A program made the translations under genes and the position numbers. The notes under the pieces are model-generated. The model did not search any database, was not told the origin of the DNA, and was given only the letters and a program-made list of their open reading frames with translations. Positions 44,217-53,414 of a stretch of 64,000 nt of DNA are shown piece after piece (position 1 is the stretch's first letter; each line of letters begins with the position of its first letter). This DNA is from Photobacterium aquimaris (lineage in GTDB: Bacteria; Pseudomonadota; Gammaproteobacteria; Enterobacterales; Vibrionaceae), in NCBI RefSeq assembly GCF_002954455.1, contig NZ_MSCC01000001.1, forward strand, positions 1,425,679 through 1,489,678. Direction: 5' to 3'.

Positions 44217-44252
44217 TGTTAGGTGACACTCATTTATTCACCGAGTAGAAGT

Positions 44253-44840
44253 ATGGACAAACCAATATTAAAAGATTCATTAAAACTATTAGACCATTTA
44301 GGTAATATAAAATCGCGTTCGATGTTTGGCGGTTTTGGTATTTTCGCAGGAGAAGCAATGTTTGCTCTTGTGGTAAATAATAAACTCCACCTACGCGCAA
44401 ACGCGAAAACAGAAGAGGAATTTAAACAAGCGGGTCTAGAACCATATATTTATAAAAAACGTGGTTTCCCAGTTATTACAAAGCATTACGCTATTCTTGA
44501 TGAATGGTGGCAACACCCAGATAAAATAGTCGAGCAGGCAAAGTATTCTCTTGAGGCGGCACAAGCTGATAAAAAAGCCAAAGATTGCTGTACGCCAGAT
44601 AGAATTAAGGACTTACCTAACTTACGGCTTTCAAATGAACGAATGCTAAAAAAAATAGGTGTTAAAACTATCGAGCAACTACACGATATTGGTGCACTCG
44701 AAGCTTATAAGGCGTTACAAAAAACACAAGAAACGTCGTTAAGTATAGAACTATTGTGGGCACTAGAAGGTGCTATACATGGCCAACATTGGTCAGTAAT
44801 ACCAGAAAGCAGACGCAATGAACTGCTAGCAAAACTATAA
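44253..44840 (+). CDS. tfoY: TfoX/Sxy family regulator, TfoY-like
   Basis: A 195-aa protein with the TfoX N-terminal domain ([19 protein letters not shown]) and C-terminal domain ([33 protein letters not shown]). In vibrios TfoX drives natural competence and TfoY drives motility and type VI secretion. The [12 protein letters not shown] start and [14 protein letters not shown] segment are closer to what I recall of TfoY than TfoX; the subtype is a judgement. The ATG at 44253 is chosen over a GTG at 44223 because of homology at MDKPIL. Confidence 0.7.
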   Translation: MDKPILKDSLKLLDHLGNIKSRSMFGGFGIFAGEAMFALVVNNKLHLRANAKTEEEFKQAGLEPYIYKKRGFPVITKHYAILDEWWQHPDKIVEQAKYSLEAAQADKKAKDCCTPDRIKDLPNLRLSNERMLKKIGVKTIEQLHDIGALEAYKALQKTQETSLSIELLWALEGAIHGQHWSVIPESRRNELLAKL

Positions 44841-44879
44841 TAAATATACTCGTCAACTGGCTAAGTGACGCTTAAGAAT

Positions 44880-44900
44880 AAAGAGGCTCTGTGCCTCTTT
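44880..44900 (+). terminator. Hairpin after the tfoY-like gene
   Basis: An 8-bp stem AAAGAGGC/GCCTCTTT with a 5-nt loop; only a short T tail. Confidence 0.6.
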
Positions 44901-45309
44901 AATTTATTCTACTTTGGCATTAATGTACTATTTAAAGCATCCCTCAATAGAATTTAAATTAAAAAGAATTGCATAATATTATTCATTTAAAAATGTCCAC
45001 TAATAGATTATATAAATATCAAAATAAAACGTAATTTTTTTGTTTTATTTTTTATTTATTTGTCAGTTCCCTTTTGCTGCCTTAAACGTCTTTTTAACGT
45101 TCGATAATGATTATTTACCATTCATCAACTCCCTCATATCATTATATCCATCACCTCTTTTCTGCCACCTATCAAGGTTCAATTTGTTGCTGTAATTTCA
45201 ACCAATTGCTCGAATAAACAAATTATTTCTTATTAAATGAAATACAATGTTACTTATTCCGGTCTTGCTAGTTAAGGTCATTGTGACTTACTTTTTATAA
45301 GGAAATTCC
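44901..45309. other. Intergenic region upstream of the ynj operon
   Basis: About 410 bp, AT-rich, with a Fur-like 7-1-7 site at 45102-45116. No gene is supported. Confidence 0.35.
45102..45116. promoter_or_regulatory. Candidate Fur-like site upstream of ynjA
   Basis: CGATAATGATTATTT matches the 7-1-7 Fur pattern TGATAAT-N-ATTATCA at 11 of the 14 defined positions. It lies about 195 bp upstream of the operon, so its role is uncertain. Confidence 0.4.
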
Positions 45310-45939
45310 TTGCGTATATTAACCAAAAATACATTCTCATTATGGGTAAAACCTTTACTGTGGTTACAAGCTCGCCATTTTGGAAAAGTACTCAATCCTG
45401 CTAAGTTATGGGGACGTAAACCGGTACTCTTCTGGTTAGTGGCGCTTTTCTTTGGTTACCTTGACCGTAAAAAATCCCCAATTGATGCCGTGATACGATC
45501 ATTAGTTTGCGTACGAGTATCACAGCTGAATAACTGTGCCTTCTGCGTTGATGCTAACGGCATGAAACTTGCTGAACGCTGTCACTCAGTCGATAAAATC
45601 AAAGCATTGGCAAATTGGCAATCTTCTAACCACTTTTCAGCACAAGAGCAAGCCGTACTGACCTACACTGAAGCCATGACCATTACTGGTGAACAGGTTA
45701 ATGACGAAATACTTGCTGCTCTTGCAGCGTGGTATAGCAGTGATGATATTATTGAGTTAACAGCATTAATTAGTTTTCAAAATTTATCCGCTAAATTTAA
45801 TACTGCGCTTGATGTTCCGGCACAAGGTTTTTGCTCATTGCCGATTCAACCGCAATCAAACCATGATACTCAACAACCACCAACTCACGCTTCTTCGACC
45901 TCAACTGAACAGCCAGCAAGGAGCTTAGATGAAAAATAA
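45310..45939 (+). CDS. ynjA: Carboxymuconolactone decarboxylase/AhpD-like protein (YnjA-like)
   Basis: A 209-aa alkylhydroperoxidase-like protein. The redox motif NCAFCVDANGMKLAE (CxxC with following His replaced by Asn) matches the CMD/AhpD family to which E. coli YnjA belongs. Start is a TTG at 45310 with AAGGA at good spacing; the next Met is internal to the active-site helix. The C-terminal 30 residues are Gln/Ser/Thr-rich and probably disordered. Its stop overlaps the next gene by 11 bp. Identification as YnjA rests on the following ynjBCDF genes. Confidence 0.7.
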   Translation: MRILTKNTFSLWVKPLLWLQARHFGKVLNPAKLWGRKPVLFWLVALFFGYLDRKKSPIDAVIRSLVCVRVSQLNNCAFCVDANGMKLAERCHSVDKIKALANWQSSNHFSAQEQAVLTYTEAMTITGEQVNDEILAALAAWYSSDDIIELTALISFQNLSAKFNTALDVPAQGFCSLPIQPQSNHDTQQPPTHASSTSTEQPARSLDEK

Positions 45940-48094
45940 CAAAATTTTATTATTGGCTGTTATCGCAGCATTTATTGGTGCTTGGTTCTATTTTGATCTA
46001 GGACATTTTCTAACTCTTGAATATGCCAAGCGTGAACAGTTAGCGTTACAGCACCATATTACCGAAAACCCAATAACATCTTATGTCAGCTTTTTTAGCC
46101 TATACGTGTTAGTTACTGCCCTTTCTATTCCTGGTGCATCAATTTTAACCTTACTAGGCGCTGCGTTATTTGGCTTTTGGACAAGTTTGATCATGGTGTC
46201 ATTTGCCAGCACCATTGGCGCAACATTGGCATTCTTATCTAGCCGCTTTATCTTACGCGACTGGGTACAGGCAAAGTTTGGTCAGCGTTTAACGACATTA
46301 AATCAAGGTATCGCCAAAGAAGGGGCTTTTTATTTACTGAGCTTACGCTTAATCCCCGTTTTTCCGTTTTTTCTAATTAACCTACTAATGGGATTAACAT
46401 CGATTAAAGCATGGACTTTTTTCTGGGTGAGCCAATTAGGTATGTTAGCAGGGACTGCGGTTTATATTAATGCAGGTACTCAACTAGGAAAAATAGAATC
46501 ATTAAGCGGCATTATCTCTGCGCCCGTTTTAGTATCTTTATTTTTACTGGGGCTGTTTCCACTCATCGCGAAATGGATAATGAAAGCGATGGAAAATAAA
46601 AAACGCTATCAGCAATGGCAAAAACCGACCCACTTTGATCAAAATTTAGTGGTAATTGGTGCCGGTGCGGGTGGTTTAGTCAGCGCCTACATTGCCGCGG
46701 CAATAAAAGCAGAAGTCACGTTAATTGAACGCCACAAAATGGGCGGCGATTGTTTAAATACCGGTTGTGTTCCTTCTAAAGCGCTTATTCGTGCAGCGCA
46801 CACTGTCGCTGATATTAAAAATGCTGCTAAATTGGGTATCGATGCTCATATCGACAATGTGAATTTTGCACAAGTTATGGGCCGTATTCATAACGTGATA
46901 GCAAAAGTTGAGCCACATGATTCTATCGAACGTTACTCTAAACTCGGGGTTAACTGCGTAACGGGTGATGCCAAAATCTTGTCACCATGGGAAGTTGAAG
47001 TAAATGGCGACCGTATTACAACCCGTAGTATTGTCATCGCAACGGGTGCCCGTCCTCTTGTGCCAGACATTCCAGGTTTAAGCACTGTTGATTACTTAAC
47101 TTCAGACACCATCTGGCAACTTACAGCCCTTCCAAAACGATTATTGATTTTAGGTGGTGGCCCGATTGGATGTGAATTAGCACAGAGTTTCTGTCGATTA
47201 GGCGCTGAAGTCACCGTTGTTGAACGCTCATCACAACTATTGAGTCATGAAGATACTGACGCTGCAACATTGGTTGAGCAAGCCCTCACTAGTGATGGTG
47301 TTAATGTTTTATTGCAACATAACGCTGTAAAGTTTGAATCGATTATTGATGATAACGGGGTTCGAACTCAACGAGTGTTGCTAGAACACAATAACCACCA
47401 GCTTGCTATAGAATTTGATACGGTAATGGTCGCGTTAGGACGCATAGCAAATGTGCAAGGGTTTGGCTTAGAACAACTTGGCATCACCACGACTGCACGC
47501 GGTACTGTCGCGGTTAATCAGTATCTACAAACGCAATACCCAAATATTTATGCTGTTGGTGATGTTGCGGGCCCCTATCAACTGACGCATGTTGCCGCTC
47601 ATCAAGCTTGGTATGCCGCTGTAAACAGTTTGTTTGGTGCACTTAAGAAGTTCAAAGTCGATTATTCTGTGATCCCAGCTGTAACTTATACTGCACCTGA
47701 ATTAGCGCGCGTGGGGATTAACGAAAAAGAAGCCCAAGCGCAAGATATTGACTATGAAGTCACTCGCTATGGGCTTGATGATTTAGATCGTGCTATTGCC
47801 GATGGCTATGATGAGGGGTTTATTAAAGTCTTAACGCCTAAAGGCAGCGATAAAATTCTGGGTGTGACGATTGTTGGTCATCATGGTGGCGATTTACTGG
47901 CAGAATTTACCTTAGCCATGCGCCACAATCTAGGGCTCAATAAGATTTTAGGCACCATACATCCTTATCCAACCATGAGCGAAGGCGCAAAATATACAGC
48001 CGGCGTATGGAAACAAGCCCATGCACCCCAAACATTACTTGCTTGGGTTAAAAAATACCATCACTGGATGCGCAATTCATCGCGCCAAAAATAA
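45929..48094 (+). CDS. TVP38/TMEM64 membrane domain fused to a MerA-like flavoprotein disulfide reductase
   Basis: A 721-aa fusion. Residues 1-225 are a SNARE-associated/DedA-like (TVP38) membrane domain with about six helices and the LRLIPVFPFFLINLLMG motif. From about 235 a pyridine-nucleotide-disulfide oxidoreductase follows: FAD motif VVIGAGAGGLVSA, redox pair GGDCLNTGCVPSKAL, NAD motif LLILGGGPIGCELAQ, and the dimerisation domain ending in HPYPTMSEGAKYT. In E. coli TVP38 proteins YdjX/YdjZ adjoin ynjABCD, so the fusion joins two functions of one neighbourhood. The electron acceptor is unknown; there is no N-terminal HMA or C-terminal vicinal Cys pair as in MerA. Confidence 0.85.
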   Translation: MKNNKILLLAVIAAFIGAWFYFDLGHFLTLEYAKREQLALQHHITENPITSYVSFFSLYVLVTALSIPGASILTLLGAALFGFWTSLIMVSFASTIGATLAFLSSRFILRDWVQAKFGQRLTTLNQGIAKEGAFYLLSLRLIPVFPFFLINLLMGLTSIKAWTFFWVSQLGMLAGTAVYINAGTQLGKIESLSGIISAPVLVSLFLLGLFPLIAKWIMKAMENKKRYQQWQKPTHFDQNLVVIGAGAGGLVSAYIAAAIKAEVTLIERHKMGGDCLNTGCVPSKALIRAAHTVADIKNAAKLGIDAHIDNVNFAQVMGRIHNVIAKVEPHDSIERYSKLGVNCVTGDAKILSPWEVEVNGDRITTRSIVIATGARPLVPDIPGLSTVDYLTSDTIWQLTALPKRLLILGGGPIGCELAQSFCRLGAEVTVVERSSQLLSHEDTDAATLVEQALTSDGVNVLLQHNAVKFESIIDDNGVRTQRVLLEHNNHQLAIEFDTVMVALGRIANVQGFGLEQLGITTTARGTVAVNQYLQTQYPNIYAVGDVAGPYQLTHVAAHQAWYAAVNSLFGALKKFKVDYSVIPAVTYTAPELARVGINEKEAQAQDIDYEVTRYGLDDLDRAIADGYDEGFIKVLTPKGSDKILGVTIVGHHGGDLLAEFTLAMRHNLGLNKILGTIHPYPTMSEGAKYTAGVWKQAHAPQTLLAWVKKYHHWMRNSSRQK

Positions 48095-48105
48095 GGATAT
48101 CAATT

Positions 48106-49323
48106 GTGAACAGACGCTTTCAAACTCTAAAAAAACTACCTGTTGCAATGGCATTGCTTGTCAGTAGTATTGCGGCACACGCTAGTGAAGCACCAACTGT
48201 CACCCACATTACGCCAACATGGCAACAAACGCTCACTCAAGCCAAAGGTGAAACCGTGTATTTTAATGCTTGGGGTGGCAGCCAAGAAATTAATGATTAT
48301 TTACTGTGGGCTAACACCCAATTACAACAGCGTTATGGCGTCACCCTAAAACAAGTTAAAGTCACTGACATTGCAGAGACCACTCAACGTTTATTAGCCG
48401 AAAAAACCGCGGGAAAAAACAGTGGTGGTAGTGTTGATATGGTATGGATCAATGGTGAGAATTTTCGTTCAATGAAGCAAAACGGTTTGCTCTATGGACC
48501 ATTTACTCATCAATTACCCAACTGGAAATATGTTGATAAATCACTGCCAATTGATAAAGATTTTTCAGAGCCTACTCAAGGGCTAGAAGCACCTTGGGGG
48601 GTGGGACAATTGGTGTTTATTTACGATCCCGAAACATTAAAAAACCCACCTAAAAGCTTTAAAGCATTATTAGCTTTAGCGCAGCAACACCCAGGAAAAA
48701 TCAGCTATCCAAAGCCACCAGAATTTCATGGTACGGGCTTTTTAAAAGCGGCATTATTAGAGTTAACTACAGATAAAAAAGCTTTATATCAACCCTTGAA
48801 ATTGCCTCAAGATCAAGCTTTATTTGAACGTGTTACCGCACCACTGTGGCATTATCTCGATCAACTCCATAAAGTGGCATGGCATCAAGGTAAGCAATTT
48901 CCCGCAGGTACTGCAGAAACGGTACAATTACTTGATGACCAACAATTATTGTTAGCCATTACCTTCAACCCAAATGCGGCAGCTGCTGCGATTGCCAATG
49001 GTAATTTAACCGACAAAGCGAAAACCTATGCTTTTAATGCCGGTGCGTTAACCAATATTCACTTTCTGGCGATTCCGTGGAATGCCAATGCCAAAGCAGG
49101 GGCATTAGTGGCGATTAATTTTTTGTTAAGCCCACAAGCACAAGCACGTAAAGCCGATACCAATTTATGGGGCGATCCCACCATTTTAAGCCCACAAGCT
49201 TTTAAACTATTACCCGCACCTTATAACCAACAAAGTTTTAAACCCTATCCTGCAATTGCAGAGCCAAATCCGACATGGCTAGCCGCCATTGAGCAGCAAT
49301 GGCAACAAAGATACGGTAACTAA
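48106..49323 (+). CDS. ynjB: ABC transporter substrate-binding protein YnjB
   Basis: A 405-aa periplasmic binding protein of the thiamine/iron (extracellular type 1) group. Signal peptide AMALLVSSIAAHA precedes SEAP. Seen features are VYFNAWGGSQEINDYLLW at the first strand, NGENFRSMKQNGLLYGP and ITFNPNAAAAAI. GTG start at 48106 with AAGGA eight bases upstream. Its substrate has not been established for the E. coli homolog as far as I know. An intrinsic terminator follows. Confidence 0.85.
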   Translation: MNRRFQTLKKLPVAMALLVSSIAAHASEAPTVTHITPTWQQTLTQAKGETVYFNAWGGSQEINDYLLWANTQLQQRYGVTLKQVKVTDIAETTQRLLAEKTAGKNSGGSVDMVWINGENFRSMKQNGLLYGPFTHQLPNWKYVDKSLPIDKDFSEPTQGLEAPWGVGQLVFIYDPETLKNPPKSFKALLALAQQHPGKISYPKPPEFHGTGFLKAALLELTTDKKALYQPLKLPQDQALFERVTAPLWHYLDQLHKVAWHQGKQFPAGTAETVQLLDDQQLLLAITFNPNAAAAAIANGNLTDKAKTYAFNAGALTNIHFLAIPWNANAKAGALVAINFLLSPQAQARKADTNLWGDPTILSPQAFKLLPAPYNQQSFKPYPAIAEPNPTWLAAIEQQWQQRYGN

Positions 49324-49345
49324 TTGTTATAGTTATTATAAATTG

Positions 49346-49380
49346 AGCTAACTTGCACTATGATAGCAAGTTAGCTTTTT
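49346..49380 (+). terminator. Internal terminator between ynjB and ynjC
   Basis: An 11-bp perfect stem (49346-49356/49366-49376, AGCTAACTTGC/GCAAGTTAGCT), 9-nt loop and five T. It would reduce permease/ATPase expression relative to the binding protein. Confidence 0.85.
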
Positions 49381-49403
49381 CGTCTGAGATCGATGTAAAC
49401 CCT

Positions 49404-51080
49404 ATGTTAGCCCTTATCTTTATTGTTACCTTATTGCTATTTGCAAGCCCATTGATAATTGGTTTTGTGGGTATTTTGGCGCCAGCTGCTGCATGGTTAC
49501 CTGCATTAAACATGCATCAACCCTCATTATTAGGTTGGCAACAACTGTTTTCTTGGCCAGATCTTAGTCATTCGATTGGGTTAACATTATTAACAGGTAT
49601 AGGAAGCACAGCACTTGCTTTATGGTGGTGCTATTTAATTTTGCGTCATTTTTGGCTAACGACACAATGGCAAAAAATTGAACGCTTATTAGCGCCACTG
49701 TTAGCATTTCCACATGTTGCTTTTGTACTTGGGTTTGGATTACTGTTTTCATCTACTGGCTGGCTGGCACGTATTTGGCACCATCTTGGGTTAGCTGATA
49801 CGCTATACCCAACCCTGATCCATGATCGTTATGGTTTAGGGTTACTGTTTGCATTAGCGATTAAAGAGACACCTTTTTTATTATTAATGAGCCTGAACAT
49901 ATTGAAGCAGCTCAATATAAGACGGCTTTATAATGTGTCAGTGAGTCTCGGGTACAGCCACCAGCAAACATGGCGAAGCGTCATTCTACCATTATGGTTA
50001 CCCAGATTACGTTTGGCAATTTTTGCCGTTACTGGTTATGGGCTAGCAGTGGTCGATGTGGCATTAATTATTGGTCCTACTCACCCAAGTACCTTATCAA
50101 TGCTCATTTGGCAATGGTTTACTGATGCCGATTTAACTCAACTTCCACGTGCAGCAGCGGCTGCATTATTATTATTAGCTATTGTTATTAGCACGTTTGG
50201 ATTATTACGCAGTCTTGAATGGTGGTTTTTATCATACTCAACATCATGGCAATATCGTGGCGCACAATCGACTCACTCACGTAACTCTAAACCATCATCA
50301 GCAATTGCAACTTTATGCAGTTACGGCTTATTATTGTTGCCATTAATCATGCTCCCAATTTTAGCTGTGTGGTCATTTGCCCTACGTTGGCGATTTCCTG
50401 ATTTATTACCGAGTCGATACAGCCTTCGTTTTTGGCAACAACAACTTGAACCACTACAACAACTGATAAGTAACAGCATTGTTTTAGCGTTAACCAGTAG
50501 CCTTTGCGCATTAATCATGGTCATTATTTGTCTCGAGTACCGCCAAAAGTACCTCCGCGGTATTCCCACGGTGTTGATTGCTATTCCAATGGTTGCACCG
50601 CAATTATCATTATTGTTTGGTATACAAATAGCGGTCTCTTTTGTGACGGGACAACATTTTTGGTTATGGGTCAGCTGGAGCCATTGGTTGTACGTATTCC
50701 CTTATATTTACCTTACGTTAGATGGACCATGGCGCAGTTATGATCAACGGTTAGATCAAACCGCACGCAGTTTAGGACTCACCGGGTGGCAAACATGGTG
50801 GCGAGTAAAATTTCCACAATTAAAACCTGCATTATGGTTAGCATTTGCAGTTGGATGTAGTGTCAGTTTGGCACAGTACCTTCCGACACAAATGCTTGGC
50901 GCAGGGCGTATACCAACCCTAACGACAGAAGCTGTTACTCTTGCAAGTGGTCAAGATCGTCGTATAAGCGCCGTTTATGGCCTCTTACAAGGTCTATTAC
51001 CCTTAGTATTTTTTACTCTCGCGATGATGTTTGCAAGACAGCAAACATCTGATACACCAACAACAAAGGTGACCTTATGA
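49404..51080 (+). CDS. ynjC: ABC transporter permease YnjC (two-domain)
   Basis: A 558-aa permease with two homologous halves, each having the binding-protein-dependent transport domain; about twelve helices are seen. The coupling (EAA-like) motifs are YNVSVSLGYSHQQTWRSVILP and LDQTARSLGLTGWQTWWRVKFP, each quoted here in part as SLGYSHQQTWRSVILP and SLGLTGWQTWWRVKFP. I chose the ATG at 49404 because an upstream TTG (49353) lies inside the terminator stem. It overlaps ynjD by four bases. Confidence 0.85.
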   Translation: MLALIFIVTLLLFASPLIIGFVGILAPAAAWLPALNMHQPSLLGWQQLFSWPDLSHSIGLTLLTGIGSTALALWWCYLILRHFWLTTQWQKIERLLAPLLAFPHVAFVLGFGLLFSSTGWLARIWHHLGLADTLYPTLIHDRYGLGLLFALAIKETPFLLLMSLNILKQLNIRRLYNVSVSLGYSHQQTWRSVILPLWLPRLRLAIFAVTGYGLAVVDVALIIGPTHPSTLSMLIWQWFTDADLTQLPRAAAAALLLLAIVISTFGLLRSLEWWFLSYSTSWQYRGAQSTHSRNSKPSSAIATLCSYGLLLLPLIMLPILAVWSFALRWRFPDLLPSRYSLRFWQQQLEPLQQLISNSIVLALTSSLCALIMVIICLEYRQKYLRGIPTVLIAIPMVAPQLSLLFGIQIAVSFVTGQHFWLWVSWSHWLYVFPYIYLTLDGPWRSYDQRLDQTARSLGLTGWQTWWRVKFPQLKPALWLAFAVGCSVSLAQYLPTQMLGAGRIPTLTTEAVTLASGQDRRISAVYGLLQGLLPLVFFTLAMMFARQQTSDTPTTKVTL

Positions 51081-51712
51081 CGCTGTCTGTTTCACAACTG
51101 ACTTTACGCCATAATAACAATAACATCCTCATAGGCCCTCTTAGCTTTGATGTTGAAAATGGACAAATAAAGACCCTAATGGGTCCAAGTGGTAGTGGTA
51201 AATCAACCATTCTTAGTGCAATTGCTGGTCATTTATCTGCTGACTTCACAGCAACGGGTAATATTCAATTAAATCAGCAATCTATAATGTCACTAGCACC
51301 GAATATGCGCCATATTGGGATTGTTTTTCAAGATGATTTATTGTTCCCTCATCTTAATGTTTGGCAGAATTTAGCGTTTGGCTTACCTTCTCAAATAAAA
51401 GGGCCACAACGAAAAAAAATGGCATTAGCAACACTAGACGAATTAGGTTTGCTTGATTTACGACATCAACAAGCACATCAAATATCCGGTGGGCAACGAG
51501 CAAGGATCAGCATGATGCGACTATTATTATCGCAACCCCAAGCCGTATTACTTGATGAACCATTTAGCAAATTAGATAAAACCTTACGCGCTGCATTTCG
51601 TCAGTTTGTGTTTGATCAAATTCAACAACGCAACATTCCTGCATTAATGGTTACTCATGATGATGATGATATTCCCACTGATGGTGATGTCTTACACTGG
51701 CCTTGGCACTAA
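51077..51712 (+). CDS. ynjD: ABC transporter ATP-binding protein YnjD
   Basis: A 211-aa ABC ATPase: Walker A GPSGSGKSTI, Q-loop VFQDDLLFP, signature ISGGQRARI, Walker B AVLLDEPFSKLD and switch His VTHDDDD. It powers YnjC. It is short for the family, ending soon after the H-loop, as in E. coli YnjD. Confidence 0.92.
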   Translation: MTLSVSQLTLRHNNNNILIGPLSFDVENGQIKTLMGPSGSGKSTILSAIAGHLSADFTATGNIQLNQQSIMSLAPNMRHIGIVFQDDLLFPHLNVWQNLAFGLPSQIKGPQRKKMALATLDELGLLDLRHQQAHQISGGQRARISMMRLLLSQPQAVLLDEPFSKLDKTLRAAFRQFVFDQIQQRNIPALMVTHDDDDIPTDGDVLHWPWH

Positions 51713-51729
51713 TTAATACGGAAAATACC

Positions 51730-52338
51730 ATGCTTGACCGTTACAGCATTACTCTTATACGCCAACCTTTAGCAAAGCTGGCGGCATTACCTGAAAACTA
51801 TGGTATTAGTGCCAACCAAATTACTCTTAGTGGGTTTGCAATTGGCCTCTTTGCCCTACCAGCTCTTGCATTTGAATATTATGGATTAGCTCTATTTTTT
51901 ATTGTTATTAATCGATTATTTGATGGCTTAGATGGTGCGGTTGCTCGTCGGCAGGGGATCACTGATTGCGGTGGGTTTCTTGATATAACTCTGGATTTTT
52001 TATTTTATTCATTAATTCCATTTGGATTTGTACTGGCCGACCCTAGTCAAAATGCGATAGCAGGTGCGTTCTTAATCTTCTCTTTTATTGGTACCGGCTC
52101 AAGTTTTCTTGCATTTGCTATCATGGCGAGTAAACGTAATATAGAAAGCCCTGTATATAAACAAAAGTCGTTATACTACATTGGTGGCCTAACAGAAGGC
52201 ACTGAAACCATCGCCTGCTTCGTGCTATTTTGTTTATTCCCACAACACTTTGCCACTATCGCATGGATTTTTGGTTCTTTATGTTGGATAACCACTTCCA
52301 CCCGTATTTGGGCAGGTTATCACACCTTAAAAAATTAG
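51730..52338 (+). CDS. ynjF: CDP-alcohol phosphatidyltransferase family protein YnjF
   Basis: A 202-aa membrane enzyme. The CDP-OH-P motif is intact in DGLDGAVARRQGITDCGGFL followed by DITLDF (D-G-x2-A-R-x8-G-x3-D-x3-D). About five helices surround it. The ATG at 51730 gives MLDRY as in E. coli YnjF; a start at 51703 overlaps ynjD. Both the lipid or alcohol substrate and the link to the transporter are unknown. ynjE (rhodanese) of the E. coli cluster is absent. Confidence 0.85.
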   Translation: MLDRYSITLIRQPLAKLAALPENYGISANQITLSGFAIGLFALPALAFEYYGLALFFIVINRLFDGLDGAVARRQGITDCGGFLDITLDFLFYSLIPFGFVLADPSQNAIAGAFLIFSFIGTGSSFLAFAIMASKRNIESPVYKQKSLYYIGGLTEGTETIACFVLFCLFPQHFATIAWIFGSLCWITTSTRIWAGYHTLKN

Positions 52339-52347
52339 TGCCGCAGC

Positions 52348-52377
52348 GCTGGATATAAATAAACACTTATATCCAGC
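52348..52377. terminator. Hairpin between convergent ynjF and punR
   Basis: An 11-bp perfect stem (52348-52358/52367-52377, GCTGGATATAA/TTATATCCAGC) with an 8-nt loop and no T-run. Confidence 0.5.
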
Positions 52378-52407
52378 CGCCTCACACTCCGCTTATTGTG
52401 CGATTCA

Positions 52408-53310
52408 TCAACGTACCCATTGACGGTGTAATTGCTCGCTATCGCCTAAATAATCTAGCAGCCAAGTTACCGCAGGATTCATAGTTTCAGTATTCCATGC
52501 TAAACAACATGGGCTAACTGATGGTTTGATAGCGAGTTCTTTTTCAATTAACTCTCCCGTTTCAATTAATGGGACAGCCATATGACTGGGTACTACACTC
52601 ACACCTAACCCTGCCTTTAAACACTGCATCGCACTGTGCCAATTTGGAACCAGAATACGGCGTTGATTATCCATCAACCAAGTGATCCGTTTTGGCAATG
52701 TTCGTGAGGTGTCTTCTAAACAAACCGCGGGATATTGCGCCAACTCATACGCTTCTAATGGATGATCGCAACTTGCTAACGGATGTTGAGGATCAATCAC
52801 GAATTTCCAAGTTAATGTTCCCATATCACGATAATCAAAGCTGCCCCCCACTGGCACAGCTGCTGTAGCACCTATCGCAATGTCTGCTCGGCCATCAGCC
52901 AATGCATCCCATACTCCATTAAACACTTCCATCGTAAGGTGCAATTCAACATCAGGAAAGTGTTCATAAAAATCACGAACCAACATATTAACGCGACTTT
53001 GACGCACCACTGTATCTAAAGCAACTGATACATTTTGCGACCAGCCATTTGCAACTCGCTGAGTTTGGTATTTCATTAACTGCATTTGTTTAATTATTTT
53101 GCGGGATTCTTCGACAAAATATTCCCCAGCAGGTGTTAGTTTAACCTGCCGATGTAATCGAACAAATAATTCGACAGCTAAACGCTCTTCTATCAATCTT
53201 ACGGTATAACTAATAGCGCTGGGTACTTTATGTAGTTCTTCTGCTGCTCCTGAAAAGCTGCCACGACGGGCAACAACGTCAATAACCTGTAGATCATTAT
53301 AGGAAAACAT
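52408..53310 (-). CDS. punR: LysR-type activator PunR
   Basis: A 300-aa LTTR matching E. coli PunR (YdhB): ELHKVPSAISYTVRLIEERL in the winged helix, VFNGVWDALADGRADIAIGAT, EDTSRTLPKRITWLMDNQ and the C-terminal WLLDYLGDSE. PunR activates the purine-nucleoside exporter/importer gene punC, which is divergent here with 104 bp between, preserving the E. coli arrangement. Confidence 0.9.
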   Translation of the reverse strand: MFSYNDLQVIDVVARRGSFSGAAEELHKVPSAISYTVRLIEERLAVELFVRLHRQVKLTPAGEYFVEESRKIIKQMQLMKYQTQRVANGWSQNVSVALDTVVRQSRVNMLVRDFYEHFPDVELHLTMEVFNGVWDALADGRADIAIGATAAVPVGGSFDYRDMGTLTWKFVIDPQHPLASCDHPLEAYELAQYPAVCLEDTSRTLPKRITWLMDNQRRILVPNWHSAMQCLKAGLGVSVVPSHMAVPLIETGELIEKELAIKPSVSPCCLAWNTETMNPAVTWLLDYLGDSEQLHRQWVR

Positions 53311-53414
53311 ATCACATCAAATTTTTTGAAAGCATGGTTTAAATTTTAGCGTTTCACAGCCATTAAAACCAGTATTACACTAGCGGCAATTGTAATATTG
53401 ACGAAAAGTATAAA

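Noticed and set aside
44101..44252. c-di-GMP-I (GEMM) riboswitch before the tfoY-like gene
   Set aside because: The GCAAA-containing core and tetraloop/receptor pattern are not recognisable.
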